A stretch of 64,000 nucleotides of DNA from Conexibacter arvalis. GTDB lineage: Bacteria; Actinomycetota; Thermoleophilia; Solirubrobacterales; Solirubrobacteraceae. Shown here one piece after another: positions 54,980-63,405 of the stretch. The stretch lies in contig NZ_JACHNU010000001.1 of assembly GCF_014199525.1 (NCBI RefSeq), positions 908,182 to 972,181 on the forward strand. The letters are read 5' to 3'. Both the position numbers and the translations under genes were made by a program. The notes under the pieces are model-generated. The model was given only the letters and a program-made list of their open reading frames with translations, ran no database searches and had not been told where the DNA came from. The first letter of the stretch is position 1. Each line of letters opens with the position of its first letter.

Positions 54980-56067
54980 GCGCGCTGCGGACGCGCTACG
55001 AGCGGGCGCGCAGACTGGCCGAGGCCGCCGGGCTCGACGGCCTCTACGTGACCGCCGGCGCCAACTTCACGTGGCTGACGGAGGAGAACGCCCATCCCGG
55101 CGGCTGGCCGCTGTGGGCGTCGGTGCTGATCGTGCCGGTCGACGGCGACCCGGCGCTGGTCGTCAGCAAGATGCACGCCGACATCTTCGACCTCGAGCGG
55201 ATCCCGGTCGACCACGTCTTCCAGTACGTCGACGGCGAGGACCCGGCGCCGGCGCTGCGCGCCGCGCTCGCCTCCGCCGGCGTGTCGGCCGGGCAGCTGG
55301 GGGCCGACGACGCGCTCTGGCTCGGCGACGCCGACCTGCTGGCGCAGGTCGCGCCCGAGGTGCGGCTGCGCCGCAGCTCGGCCGTCTTCGACCGCCTGCG
55401 CGCGGTCAAGGACGCCGCCGAGGTCGAGCATCTGCGCAAGGCGTGCGCCGCCCACGACGCCGGCTACCGGCGCGCCTTCGAGGTGATCCGGCCGGGAGTG
55501 ACGGTCGCGGAGGCCGGCGCCGAGGTCGTGCGCGCGATGCTGGCGGCCGGCTCCGGCGAGCTGGCGCTGTCGGGCGTCTTCCATCACCTCAGCGACCGTC
55601 CCTTCGCGGCCGGCGAGGTCGTCGACCTCGACCTCTTCCCCGGCTCGCACGGCGGCTACCACGCCGACACGGCCCGCAACCTCTTCCTCGGCGAGCCCTC
55701 CGCCGAGGCGCGCAGACTGTACGCGGCGACCCACGCCGCCTACGACGCCGCGATGGCGGCGGTCCGCCCGGGCGTCCCGGCGCAGGAGATCCACCGGGTC
55801 GCCGCGGCGACGATGGAGGCGGCCGGCTACAGACAGGTGTGGAAGATCGGCCACGGCGTCGGCCTCGCGCCGATCCACGAGCCGCCGCTGCTGCAGGTCG
55901 GCAACGACGAGCCGCTGGAGGAGGGGATGGTCTTCACGATCGATCCCGGCGCCTTCCTCGCCCGCGACACCCCGATCCACATCGAGGACACCGTGCTGGT
56001 GACCGCCGACGGCGCGGAGGCGCTCAACCGCTTCCCGCTCGACCTGGAGTCGCTGATCGTCGCGTGA
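54976..56067 (+). CDS. M24 family peptidase/creatinase-like hydrolase
   Basis: 363 residues; overlaps the racemase stop by 4 bp. N-terminal creatinase-like domain (about 1-125) and pita-bread C-terminal domain. Ligand positions visible: VVDLDLFPGS, YHADTARN (second Asp), GHGVGLAPIHE (His), FTIDPGAF (Asp where Glu is typical), HIEDTVLV (Glu). Could be an Xaa-Pro-type dipeptidase; creatinase/ectoine hydrolase-like activity is also possible, and the Glu-to-Asp change leaves the metal dependence uncertain. Confidence 0.85.
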   Translation: MSALRTRYERARRLAEAAGLDGLYVTAGANFTWLTEENAHPGGWPLWASVLIVPVDGDPALVVSKMHADIFDLERIPVDHVFQYVDGEDPAPALRAALASAGVSAGQLGADDALWLGDADLLAQVAPEVRLRRSSAVFDRLRAVKDAAEVEHLRKACAAHDAGYRRAFEVIRPGVTVAEAGAEVVRAMLAAGSGELALSGVFHHLSDRPFAAGEVVDLDLFPGSHGGYHADTARNLFLGEPSAEARRLYAATHAAYDAAMAAVRPGVPAQEIHRVAAATMEAAGYRQVWKIGHGVGLAPIHEPPLLQVGNDEPLEEGMVFTIDPGAFLARDTPIHIEDTVLVTADGAEALNRFPLDLESLIVA

Positions 56068-57380
56068 GCGGGCGGGTCGTCAGCGGCCTCGTCGACGGCG
56101 CCGACGTCTACAGCTCCCGGCTCGCGGCCGCGGCCGGCTACGCCTTCCTCGGCGGGCCGGCCCGCGGGCCCGACGGCCGGCTCGCAGCAGAGGCGGCGGT
56201 CGCCCATCCCTACCGCCGCTCGCCGACCGCGCACGCGCGGGCGCAGGCGCAGGCGCTGCTCGACGGCGGCGCCGCGCTGCTGGCGCCGCTCGGCGCCGGC
56301 CTCGACGACCTCGTCCAGCTGGAGCAGTACGTCGCCACCGGCGCCCACGCCTACGGCTACCTGACGACGCTGCGCGGACCGCGCGGGATCGCGACCCGGC
56401 GGCCGGCGAGCGCGCTCGCCGCGAGCGGGCCGATGGCGCCGCCGGAGGCGGTCGTCAACGCGCTGCTGATCGCCGCGCTGCCGCAGGGCGGCCGCGCGAA
56501 GGAGATCGTCGTCCCCTTCAGGGGCGACGCCGCCGCGCACCTCCCCGACCCCACGATGCGCGAGGCGCCGTACGCCGAGGTCGTCGGCGCCGGTCCGTAC
56601 CTGTTCACGCTCGGCGACGTCGCCTTCGAGCTCGGCGCCGGCGTCCACCCCGACGTGCGCCAGCCCGACTGGACCTGGTTCGGCAGCGAGATCGCGGCCG
56701 AGGCCGAGCACAACCTCGCGCTCCTCTCCGAGCGCCTGGAGGCGGCCGGGAGCGACCTCGCCCACGTCGTCCACGCGACCGTGATGGTCGCCGACACCGC
56801 CGACCTGCGCGAGCTCGACGACGTCTGGGAGCGGGCCTTCCCGCAGGCGCCGCCGGCGCGCACCGTCGTGCCGGTGACCGGGCTCGCGTCGCCGCGCCGG
56901 GCCGGCGCGCGCGGCCATGGCGAGAACGCCGTCCGCTACATGACGATGTGCCGCGCGGTGCGCCGCGACGCCGGCCCCGCGACCGTCGTGCCCGACGGCT
57001 CCGGCGTGCTCGGCGCCGCCTCCGGCGCCGTCTCCGCCGCCGGCCTGCTGTGGGTCTCCGGGCAGTGCGCGGCCGACCCCGACGGCCTCCCGGCGGGCTC
57101 CGGCGCGACCGCGCAGGCGGCGGTCGCCTTCGAGCGCGTGCGCGCGCTCTGCGAGGCCGGCGGCACGTCGCTCGGCGAGCTGCTCGTGCTGCGCGCCTTC
57201 GCCGCCGACCGGGAGGCGATCGACGCCGTCCACGCGCTCGTGCGCGAGGCCTTCCCGGCCGACCCGCCGGTCGTGATCGCGCTGCCCGTCGCCGGGCCGC
57301 CGGCGATCGACGGGGTCCGTGTCACGCTCGACGCGATCGCGCACGTCCCCACCGCCGCCCCGACCGAGGTCCAGCCATGA
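56064..57380 (+). CDS. Fusion of three RidA/YjgF-like domains
   Basis: 438 residues from GTG 56064 (overlaps upstream stop). Three successive YjgF-type modules: about 1-142, 146-303 and 304-435. The second keeps the RidA catalytic arginine region (PPARTVVPV, Arg266); the third reads DPPVVIALPV at that place and lacks it, and the first is divergent (RRPASALA). RidA proteins hydrolyse reactive enamine/imine intermediates formed by PLP or flavin enzymes on amino acids. Standard members are single-domain trimers of about 130 residues, so this chain may fold as a covalent pseudo-trimer with one or few active sites. Confidence 0.75.
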   Translation: MSGRVVSGLVDGADVYSSRLAAAAGYAFLGGPARGPDGRLAAEAAVAHPYRRSPTAHARAQAQALLDGGAALLAPLGAGLDDLVQLEQYVATGAHAYGYLTTLRGPRGIATRRPASALAASGPMAPPEAVVNALLIAALPQGGRAKEIVVPFRGDAAAHLPDPTMREAPYAEVVGAGPYLFTLGDVAFELGAGVHPDVRQPDWTWFGSEIAAEAEHNLALLSERLEAAGSDLAHVVHATVMVADTADLRELDDVWERAFPQAPPARTVVPVTGLASPRRAGARGHGENAVRYMTMCRAVRRDAGPATVVPDGSGVLGAASGAVSAAGLLWVSGQCAADPDGLPAGSGATAQAAVAFERVRALCEAGGTSLGELLVLRAFAADREAIDAVHALVREAFPADPPVVIALPVAGPPAIDGVRVTLDAIAHVPTAAPTEVQP

Positions 57381-58228
57381 CCGCCCCAGCTCCCCTCCCG
57401 CTCCTGCACGGCCGCGTCGCGCTCGTCACCGGCGGCGCCAACGGCCTCGGCGCGACGATCGCGCGGACGCTCGCCGCGGCCGGCGCCCGCGGCGTCGCGC
57501 TCGACCGCGACGTCGCCGGCGCGACGCCGCCCGACGGCTGGGTCGCCCACGCCGCCGACGTCACCGACGAGCAGGCGCTGCGCGCCGCCGTCGCCGCCTG
57601 CGTCGAGCGCTTCGGCCGCCTCGACGTCGTCGTCGCCAACGCCGGCGTCGTGCCGCCGTGGCGCGAGACCGCCGCGATCGAAGCGGACGAGTGGGACCGC
57701 GTCAGCGCCGTCAACGTCCGCGGCGTCGCGACCACGATCGCCGCCGCCGTCCCCGCCCTCAAGGCCGCCGCCGCGGCCCCGCCCGCCGCCGCCGCGCCGG
57801 GGCCGCCCGCCGCGCAGGGGCTCGCCGCCGCGGCCCCGCCGGCCGCCCGCGCGACCGCCTCCGTGATCGCGCTCGCGTCGATCAACGCGCGCAAGGCCCA
57901 TCCGCGGCAGGCGCTCTACAGCGCCACCAAGCACGCGGTCGTCGGGATCGTCCGCGCGACCGCGCTCGACCTCGGCCGCGACGGCATCCGCGTCAACGCC
58001 GTCGCGCCCGGCGCGATCGCGACCGACGCGCTGCTCGACCGCATGGCGAGACGCGCCGCGGCCGGCGGCCTCGCCGCCGACGAGGCGCTCGCCGCGGCGG
58101 CGGGCGAGACCGCGCTCGGCCGCATCGCGACCGCCGAGGAGGTCGCCGACGCCGTCCTCTTCCTCGCCAGCGACCTGGCGTCCGGCATCACCGGCCAGGT
58201 GCTCGCCGTCGACGCCGGCGTCCCCTGA
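57377..58228 (+). CDS. Short-chain dehydrogenase with Ala/Pro-rich insertion
   Basis: 283 residues; ATG overlaps the RidA-fusion stop. GGANGLG cofactor motif, VVANAGVVPP, serine SINARKAHP, catalytic YSATK, C-terminal AVDAGVP. Between helix alpha-F and the catalytic Ser is a low-complexity Ala/Pro/Gly stretch (about residues 133-159) absent from usual homologues. Probably oxidises or reduces an alcohol/keto intermediate of the local pathway. Confidence 0.88.
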   Translation: MTAPAPLPLLHGRVALVTGGANGLGATIARTLAAAGARGVALDRDVAGATPPDGWVAHAADVTDEQALRAAVAACVERFGRLDVVVANAGVVPPWRETAAIEADEWDRVSAVNVRGVATTIAAAVPALKAAAAAPPAAAAPGPPAAQGLAAAAPPAARATASVIALASINARKAHPRQALYSATKHAVVGIVRATALDLGRDGIRVNAVAPGAIATDALLDRMARRAAAGGLAADEALAAAAGETALGRIATAEEVADAVLFLASDLASGITGQVLAVDAGVP

Positions 58229-58231
58229 TCC

Positions 58232-58257
58232 GCGCCCGCGCCCCGCGGCGCGGGCGC
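58232..58257 (+). terminator. Hairpin between two SDR genes
   Basis: GCGCCCGCGCC (58232-58242) and GGCGCGGGCGC (58247-58257), perfect 11-bp stem with a four-base loop, four bases after the upstream stop. May attenuate transcription into the second SDR. Confidence 0.55.
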
Positions 58258-58288
58258 CGCACCACCAGCAACTGAAGGAGCATCCGAC

Positions 58289-59053
58289 ATGCACGATCTC
58301 AGCGGCAGGACGATCCTGCTGACCGGCGCCTCGAAGGGCATCGGCGCCGCGACCGCGGAGGCGCTCGGCGCTGCCGGCGCCCACGTCGTCGCCCACTACG
58401 GCGGCGACCGCGCCGGCGCGGAGGCGGCGACCGCGGCGATCCCGGCCGACCGCAAGCTGCTCGTCCAGGCCGACCTCGCCGACCTCGGCGCCGTCCGCGG
58501 CCTGTGGCGCGAGGCGGTCGCCTGGCGCGGCCGCGTCGACGTGCTCGTCAACAACGCGGCCGTGATGCTCGACTCCCCGCTCGCGGCCGACGACGACCAG
58601 TGGGACGCGGCGTGGGCGCGCTCGCTCGACGTCAACGTGAAGGGCCCGGCGTCGCTGCTGCGCGACGCGACCCGCCACCACCTCGAGCGCGGCGGCGGCG
58701 TGATCGTGACGATCTCCAGCTGGGCCGCGCAGCGCGGCGCCGGCAACCCCGACCTGACCGCCTACTCGGCGTCGAAGGCGGCGATCAAGGCCGCGACGCA
58801 GACGATCGCGCGCGCCCACGCCGTCGACGGCGTGCTCGCATACGTCGTCGCGCCGGGCATCGTGCGGACGCAGATGTCGGAGGTCTCGGCGCAGCGGACC
58901 GGCGGCGAGGAGGCGCTGACCGCCAGCCTCGCGATGAAGGAGTGGGTCCCGCCGTCGGACCTCGCCGACCTCGTCTGCTACCTCGCGACCGGCCGCTGCC
59001 GGCATCTGACGGGTGCGACGCTCGACGTCAACGGCGCCTCCTACGTCCGCTGA
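58289..59053 (+). CDS. Short-chain dehydrogenase/reductase
   Basis: 254 residues with GAAGGAG upstream. Complete classical SDR: TGASKGIG, NNAAVML, Ser (ISSWAAQ), catalytic YSASK, C-terminal LTGATLDVNGASYVR. Last gene of the plus-strand series before the convergent DapA-like gene. Confidence 0.9.
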   Translation: MHDLSGRTILLTGASKGIGAATAEALGAAGAHVVAHYGGDRAGAEAATAAIPADRKLLVQADLADLGAVRGLWREAVAWRGRVDVLVNNAAVMLDSPLAADDDQWDAAWARSLDVNVKGPASLLRDATRHHLERGGGVIVTISSWAAQRGAGNPDLTAYSASKAAIKAATQTIARAHAVDGVLAYVVAPGIVRTQMSEVSAQRTGGEEALTASLAMKEWVPPSDLADLVCYLATGRCRHLTGATLDVNGASYVR

Positions 59054-59072
59054 TCGCAGCGCGCGGCGCGCT

Positions 59073-59148
59073 GGCGCTCCGCTGTCGCGCGGCGACGGCG
59101 GAGCGCCGGTGCTCCGCCCGGGCGCGCCGCCGCGGCGCGTCCGGGCGG
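59073..59148. terminator. Two adjacent strong hairpins between convergent SDR and DapA-like genes
   Basis: First: GGCGCTCCGC (59073-59082) with GCGGAGCGCC (59098-59107), extended internally by GTCGC/GCGAC around GCG. Second: CCGCCCGG (59114-59121) with CCGGGCGG (59141-59148) continued by CGCGCCGC/GCGGCGCG. Together they fill most of the 103-base gap. Confidence 0.7.
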
Positions 59149-59156
59149 TCGGCCGC

Positions 59157-60119
59157 TCAGGCGGCGGCCGACGCGGGGGAGACGGGGGCGGCGGCCTCGA
59201 ACTTCGCCGTCAGCTCCTCCATCTCGACGATCACGGCGCGCAGCTCGGCGACCTTCGCCTCGCCCTCGGCGCCGAGCGATCTGAACGACTTCAGCGGCGG
59301 GCGGACGTCGCCGACCGGGTAGCCGGCCGCGGCCGCGAGCGCCTTCGAGTAGCACTGGTAGCCGTAGAGCGGATGGCCGTCCTGGAGGATGAAGTCGATC
59401 TTGTCGAGCAGCACCTCGATCTGCTTGGCCTCCTCGACGCGGCCGGCGTCGATCAGGTCGCAGATCACGCGCGAGGGGCGCGGCGTGTAGTTGCCGAACG
59501 GGTTGACGTAGCCGACGGCGCCGAGCAGGTAGGACTCGACGATCCGCTCGCCGGCGAAGACGTTCATGACGCCGTCGGTCGCCTCGATCACGTCGTAGAC
59601 GCGCGCGACGTCGGTGCTCGCCTCCTTGATGTAGCGGATCTGCTCGTGGTCCCGCGTCAGCTGCGCGACGAATCTCGCCGACATGTCGACGTTGGTCGTG
59701 TGCGGGTTGTTGTAGAGCATGATCGGCACGTCGACCGCGTCGCAGATCGCGGCGTAGTAGCCGGCCATCTCGTCCTCGGTCGGGGTGATGTAGTACGGCG
59801 GCGAGATCATCAGGCCGTCGGCGCCGAGGGCGACCGCCTCGCGGCTGTAGCGGACCGCGTTGGGCGTGTGCATGTTGGCGGTGCCGACCAGCACCGGCAC
59901 GCGGCCGGCGACGTGTCTCACGGCCGTCTCGACGAGCGCCGTGCGCTCCTCGTCGCTGACCGACAGGAACTCGCCCGACGTGCCGAGGACGACGATGCCG
60001 GGGACGCCCTCAGCGAGGTTCCAGTCGATCAGGCGCTTCATCGCGTCCAGATCGACGTTGGCGCCGTCCTCGGTGAACGGCGTGATCGTGACGGTGTAGC
60101 TCCCACGAAACTCCGACAT
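59157..60119 (-). CDS. DapA-family aldolase/lyase (DHDPS/NAL superfamily)
   Basis: 320 residues with AGGAGA upstream of ATG 60119. Class I aldolase barrel: GTSGEFLSVSDEER, Tyr136 (MLYNNP) and Schiff-base Lys165 (IRYIKEAS). The superfamily includes dihydrodipicolinate synthase, N-acetylneuraminate lyase and several 2-keto acid lyases and hydroxyproline or keto-glutarate enzymes. Position next to an amino-acid oxidase and outside any lysine pathway makes a catabolic 2-keto acid lyase more likely than lysine synthesis. Confidence 0.88.
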   Translation of the reverse strand: MSEFRGSYTVTITPFTEDGANVDLDAMKRLIDWNLAEGVPGIVVLGTSGEFLSVSDEERTALVETAVRHVAGRVPVLVGTANMHTPNAVRYSREAVALGADGLMISPPYYITPTEDEMAGYYAAICDAVDVPIMLYNNPHTTNVDMSARFVAQLTRDHEQIRYIKEASTDVARVYDVIEATDGVMNVFAGERIVESYLLGAVGYVNPFGNYTPRPSRVICDLIDAGRVEEAKQIEVLLDKIDFILQDGHPLYGYQCYSKALAAAAGYPVGDVRPPLKSFRSLGAEGEAKVAELRAVIVEMEELTAKFEAAAPVSPASAAA

Positions 60120-60177
60120 GGTCTCCTCTGCGAACGAATGTGCGAACAGCGAACATCACGTACGATACGCCCTCACC
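60120..60177. promoter_or_regulatory. Divergent promoter of the DapA-like gene and flavin oxidase
   Basis: 58 bases holding TGTGCGAACA (60139-60148) and GCGAACAT (60149-60156). A TACGAT -10 (60161-60166) would place the transcript start a few bases before GTG 60178, and no Shine-Dalgarno is present, so the oxidase mRNA may be leaderless. Confidence 0.55.
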
Positions 60178-61338
60178 GTGGTCAGCGCACCTCCACAGAC
60201 AACTGAGGTCCTCGTCGTCGGCGGCGGGATCACCGGCGCTGCGACCGCGTACCGGCTCGCGCAGGCCGGCGTCGAGACCGTCCTGATCGACCGCTTCGAC
60301 CTCGGCACGCAGGCCTCCGGCGCCAACGCCGGCTCGATGCACGGCCAGATCCAGTTCTCGCCCTTCCGCGACAACGGCGAGGTCTGGGCGCGCAGATGGG
60401 CGCCGTCGCTGGAGCTGCTGGACGCCTCCGTCGAGATCTGGAAGGGGCTGAACGACGAGCTCGGCGTCGACGTCGAGCTGAGACTGGGCGGCGGGCTGCT
60501 GGTCGCCTCCGACGAGAGGCAGCTGCGGATGATCGAGCGCAAGGTGGCGCTCGAGAACGCCCACGGCGTCGCCTCGCAGCTGCTCTCGCGCGACGACCTG
60601 CGGCGGGTCGCCCCGTACGTCGCCGACGAGATGGTCGGCGGCGAGCTCTGCCCGATCGAGGGCAAGGCCAACCCGCTGCTGGCGACGCCGGCCTTCGCGG
60701 CCGCCGCGCTGCGCGCCGGCGCCCGGATCGAGCGCCACTGCGAGGTGCAGGCGATCGAGCGCACGCGCGACGGCTTCGAGCTGAGCACGACGCGTGGCCG
60801 CTTCCGCGCGCCGAGACTGGTCCTCTGCGCCGGCGCCGACACCGCGCCGCTCGGCCGCATGCTCGGCGTCGAGTTGCCGATCGAGGGCCATCCGATGCAG
60901 GTCAACGTGACCGAGGTCGTGACGCCGCTCGTCCCCCACCTCGTCTACTTCGCGGGCGACAGACTGACGCTCAAGCAGGCGGGGATCGGCTCGCTGCTGA
61001 TCGGCGGCGGCTGGCCGGCGACCGTCCACCCCCGCACCGGCCGTCCGGCCGTCGACCTCGACGGCGTCCGCCGCAACCTCGCCGTCGCGCGACGGGTGGT
61101 GCCGGCGGTCGGCCGCGCGCGGCTGCTGCGGACGTGGGTCGGCGTCAACAACGGCGTGCCCGACGAGATGCCGATCATCGCCGCGCTCGACGACGTCGCC
61201 CCGGGGCTGGTCGTCGGGACCTTCCCGTACCTTGGCTTCTCCGCCGGCCCGGTGATGGGCGAGATCCTCGCCGCGCTCGCGCGCGGCGTCGAGGTCCCGT
61301 TCGACCTCGCCCCGTTCCACCCGTCGCGCTTCGGCTGA
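60178..61338 (+). CDS. FAD-dependent D-amino-acid/sarcosine-oxidase-like enzyme (DAO family)
   Basis: 386 residues. N-terminal FAD motif VVGGGITGAATAYRL near 13-27, GTQASGANAGSMHG (flavin contact after the third strand), a substrate domain and GTFPYLGFSAGPVMGEILA at the C-terminus. Family members oxidise sarcosine, glycine, D-amino acids, opines or D-proline. In a cluster with hydantoinase and RidA the product imine or iminium would be a RidA substrate. The true start is GTG 60178; upstream in-frame codons overlap the divergent promoter. Confidence 0.85.
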   Translation: MVSAPPQTTEVLVVGGGITGAATAYRLAQAGVETVLIDRFDLGTQASGANAGSMHGQIQFSPFRDNGEVWARRWAPSLELLDASVEIWKGLNDELGVDVELRLGGGLLVASDERQLRMIERKVALENAHGVASQLLSRDDLRRVAPYVADEMVGGELCPIEGKANPLLATPAFAAAALRAGARIERHCEVQAIERTRDGFELSTTRGRFRAPRLVLCAGADTAPLGRMLGVELPIEGHPMQVNVTEVVTPLVPHLVYFAGDRLTLKQAGIGSLLIGGGWPATVHPRTGRPAVDLDGVRRNLAVARRVVPAVGRARLLRTWVGVNNGVPDEMPIIAALDDVAPGLVVGTFPYLGFSAGPVMGEILAALARGVEVPFDLAPFHPSRFG

Positions 61339-61686
61339 CGGCGCCACCGCGCCGCGTTCGCACCGCGTCCGGCAGGTGCGCATGGCGCACGGAAGGGTCT
61401 CTCCGGCGACCGCCCGGACGCGCAGATCTCGTCGCACCGTGTTTTTGATCGGCAAGGTGTGCGCATTTCGCGTCATTTGTGCGACAGGCAGATGGCGTGG
61501 GAGCGCGCCAGGCCCCTGCTATCCAGGAAGGAGCGCACTCGGTCGTGCGCATTGCGCCCTCTCGCGCGATATGCGAACATTCGCCTGGCTGACACCGCTT
61601 CGCCGTCCGTCATGGCGATCGCAATCCCCCCACGAACGTCTCGCCGCACCCCACAGCGGCGGGGCTGAACGGAAGCAGGAGAGACA
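61339..61686 (+). promoter_or_regulatory. 348-base control region with five TGTGCG/GTGCGC elements
   Basis: No gene seen. Holds GTGCGC-ATG-GCGCAC (61376-61390), TGTGCGCAT (61458-61466), TTTGTGCGACA (61476-61486), GCGCAC-TCGGTC-GTGCGC (61533-61550) and the full promoter-like element 61544-61580 shared with hyuA (31 of 37 identical). A short T run at 61442-61446 follows the oxidase gene and may mark its 3' end. Precedes the amino-acid ABC transporter. Confidence 0.7.
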
Positions 61687-62613
61687 GTGGATCACCACGA
61701 GAGTGCTCCAAGAGCAGAGGCAACGCAGGCCACCCGCCGCCGGATGCTGCTCGCTGGCGCCGGCGTGCTCGCGGCCGGCGCCGTCACCGGCTGCGGCCTG
61801 ACCAAGAGCGAGGACAGCTCCGCCAGCTCCGGCGCCGCCGCCGCCGGCGAGAGCGCGCTCGCACGCATCAAGAAGGACAAGAAGGTCCGCTTCGGCGTCG
61901 ACCTCTCGTTCGCGCCGCTGCAGTACCGCGACCCGAGATCGAAGGAGCCGACCGGCTACTCGATCGAGGTCTCCAAGCTGCTCGCGGCCGCGCTCGGCGC
62001 CGAGGCCGAGTGGGTCGAGGTGCCGTTCCAGGAGCTGATCTCGGCGCAGAAGGCCGGTCGCTTCGACATGGTCGGCATCCCGGTCGTCAACACCGCCGAG
62101 CGCGCGCTCGAGGTCGCCTTCGCCGCCGCTCCCGCCTTCCTCGAGGGCACCTACCTGTTCCAGCGCAGAGGGCTCGGCCTCTCCAGAATCGAGCAGCTCA
62201 ACGACGGCAGCAAGACGATCGCGCTGCTCGCCGGCTCGGCCCAGGTCAACACCGCCAAGCTGCTGTTCCCGAAGGCGAAGCGCAAGGAGCTGCCCGACGA
62301 CGTCGCCGCGACCGCCGACGTCTCGACCGGCCGCTCGGACGCGCTGTTCGTCGGCGACTACGCGATCGGCGACGCCCGCCGCAAGGGCCTCGAGCTGATC
62401 CAGCCGAGACCGGTCGCGACCGCCTGGAACACGTACTTCCTGCCGCAGGGCGACATCATCCTGCAGCAGTTCGTCACGACCTTCCTGCAGCAGAAGGCCA
62501 GCGACCTGACGCTCGCCAACCTGTGGCAGCAGTTCGTCGCCTCGGACATCGAGAGATACGGCGTCCAGTCGGCGCCCGTGAAGGACCCCTACCTGGCTGC
62601 CGCCTACGCCTGA
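61687..62613 (+). CDS. Amino-acid ABC transporter substrate-binding lipoprotein (family 3), Tat signal
   Basis: 308 residues from GTG 61687 with AGGAGAGA upstream. Twin-arginine motif TRRRMLLAG followed by lipobox VTGC (Cys36), so folded export and lipid anchoring are likely. SBP_bac_3 fold: [48 protein letters not shown]. Binds a polar amino acid or related amine. Six of 19 arginines use AGA. First gene of a three-gene importer. Confidence 0.9.
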   Translation: MDHHESAPRAEATQATRRRMLLAGAGVLAAGAVTGCGLTKSEDSSASSGAAAAGESALARIKKDKKVRFGVDLSFAPLQYRDPRSKEPTGYSIEVSKLLAAALGAEAEWVEVPFQELISAQKAGRFDMVGIPVVNTAERALEVAFAAAPAFLEGTYLFQRRGLGLSRIEQLNDGSKTIALLAGSAQVNTAKLLFPKAKRKELPDDVAATADVSTGRSDALFVGDYAIGDARRKGLELIQPRPVATAWNTYFLPQGDIILQQFVTTFLQQKASDLTLANLWQQFVASDIERYGVQSAPVKDPYLAAAYA

Positions 62614-63398
62614 TGAGCGCTTCGACCTCGTCCCTGCTGGAGCTCCGGCAGGTGACCAAGCAGTTCGGTGAGACGACCGTCCTCCATCCGACGGACCTCC
62701 AGGTGGAGAGGGGCGAGGTCGTCTGCGTCATCGGGCCGAGCGGCTCCGGCAAGTCGACGCTGCTGCGCTGCGTCAACTTCATCGCCCCGCCGACCACCGG
62801 CACGATCGTCTTCGACGGCGAGGAGTACCGCCCGCCGAAGGACCATCGCTGGATCCCGGCGCTCGGCATACCGGAGGAGCAGCGCCTCACGAGACTCCGC
62901 ACGCAGGTCGGCATGGTCTTCCAGCAGTTCAACGTCTTCCCGCACCTGACCGTGCGGGAGAACGTGGCGCTCGGCCTGCGCAAGACCTGCGGGCTCGGCA
63001 AGAAGGCGGCCGACGCGCGCGCCGTCGAGGAGCTGGGGAAGGTCGGCATGGCCGAGAAGGCCGCCGCCTACCCCGAGCAGCTCTCCGGCGGTCAGAAGCA
63101 GCGCGTCGCGATCGCCCGCGCGCTGGCGCTGGAGCCGAAGCTGATGCTGTTCGACGAGGCGACCTCGGCGCTCGACCCGGAGCTGGTCGGCGGCGTGCTG
63201 CAAATCATGCGCGACCTCGCGGCCGGCGGCATGACGATGATGGTCGTCACCCACGAGATGCGCTTCGCGATGGACGTCGCCGACCGCGTCATCTTCATGG
63301 ACAGAGGCGGGATCGTCGAGCAGGGGACGCCCGAGCAGTTCAAGTCGCCGCAGCACGAGCGCACGCGGGCCTTCCTGAAGTCGATCAACCACGGGTGA
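62613..63398 (+). CDS. Amino-acid ABC transporter ATPase (GlnQ-like)
   Basis: 261 residues; start overlaps the binding-protein stop (TGATGA). Walker [24 protein letters not shown] (polar amino acid type), signature [15 protein letters not shown], Walker [18 protein letters not shown]. Confidence 0.94.
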   Translation: MSASTSSLLELRQVTKQFGETTVLHPTDLQVERGEVVCVIGPSGSGKSTLLRCVNFIAPPTTGTIVFDGEEYRPPKDHRWIPALGIPEEQRLTRLRTQVGMVFQQFNVFPHLTVRENVALGLRKTCGLGKKAADARAVEELGKVGMAEKAAAYPEQLSGGQKQRVAIARALALEPKLMLFDEATSALDPELVGGVLQIMRDLAAGGMTMMVVTHEMRFAMDVADRVIFMDRGGIVEQGTPEQFKSPQHERTRAFLKSINHG

Positions 63399-63405
63399 GC
63401 GCGCG

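Noticed and set aside
59157-60119. Assignment as biosynthetic dihydrodipicolinate synthase
   Set aside because: No lysine-pathway genes nearby and the gene is divergent from an amino-acid oxidase under a catabolic-looking control element; kept at superfamily level.
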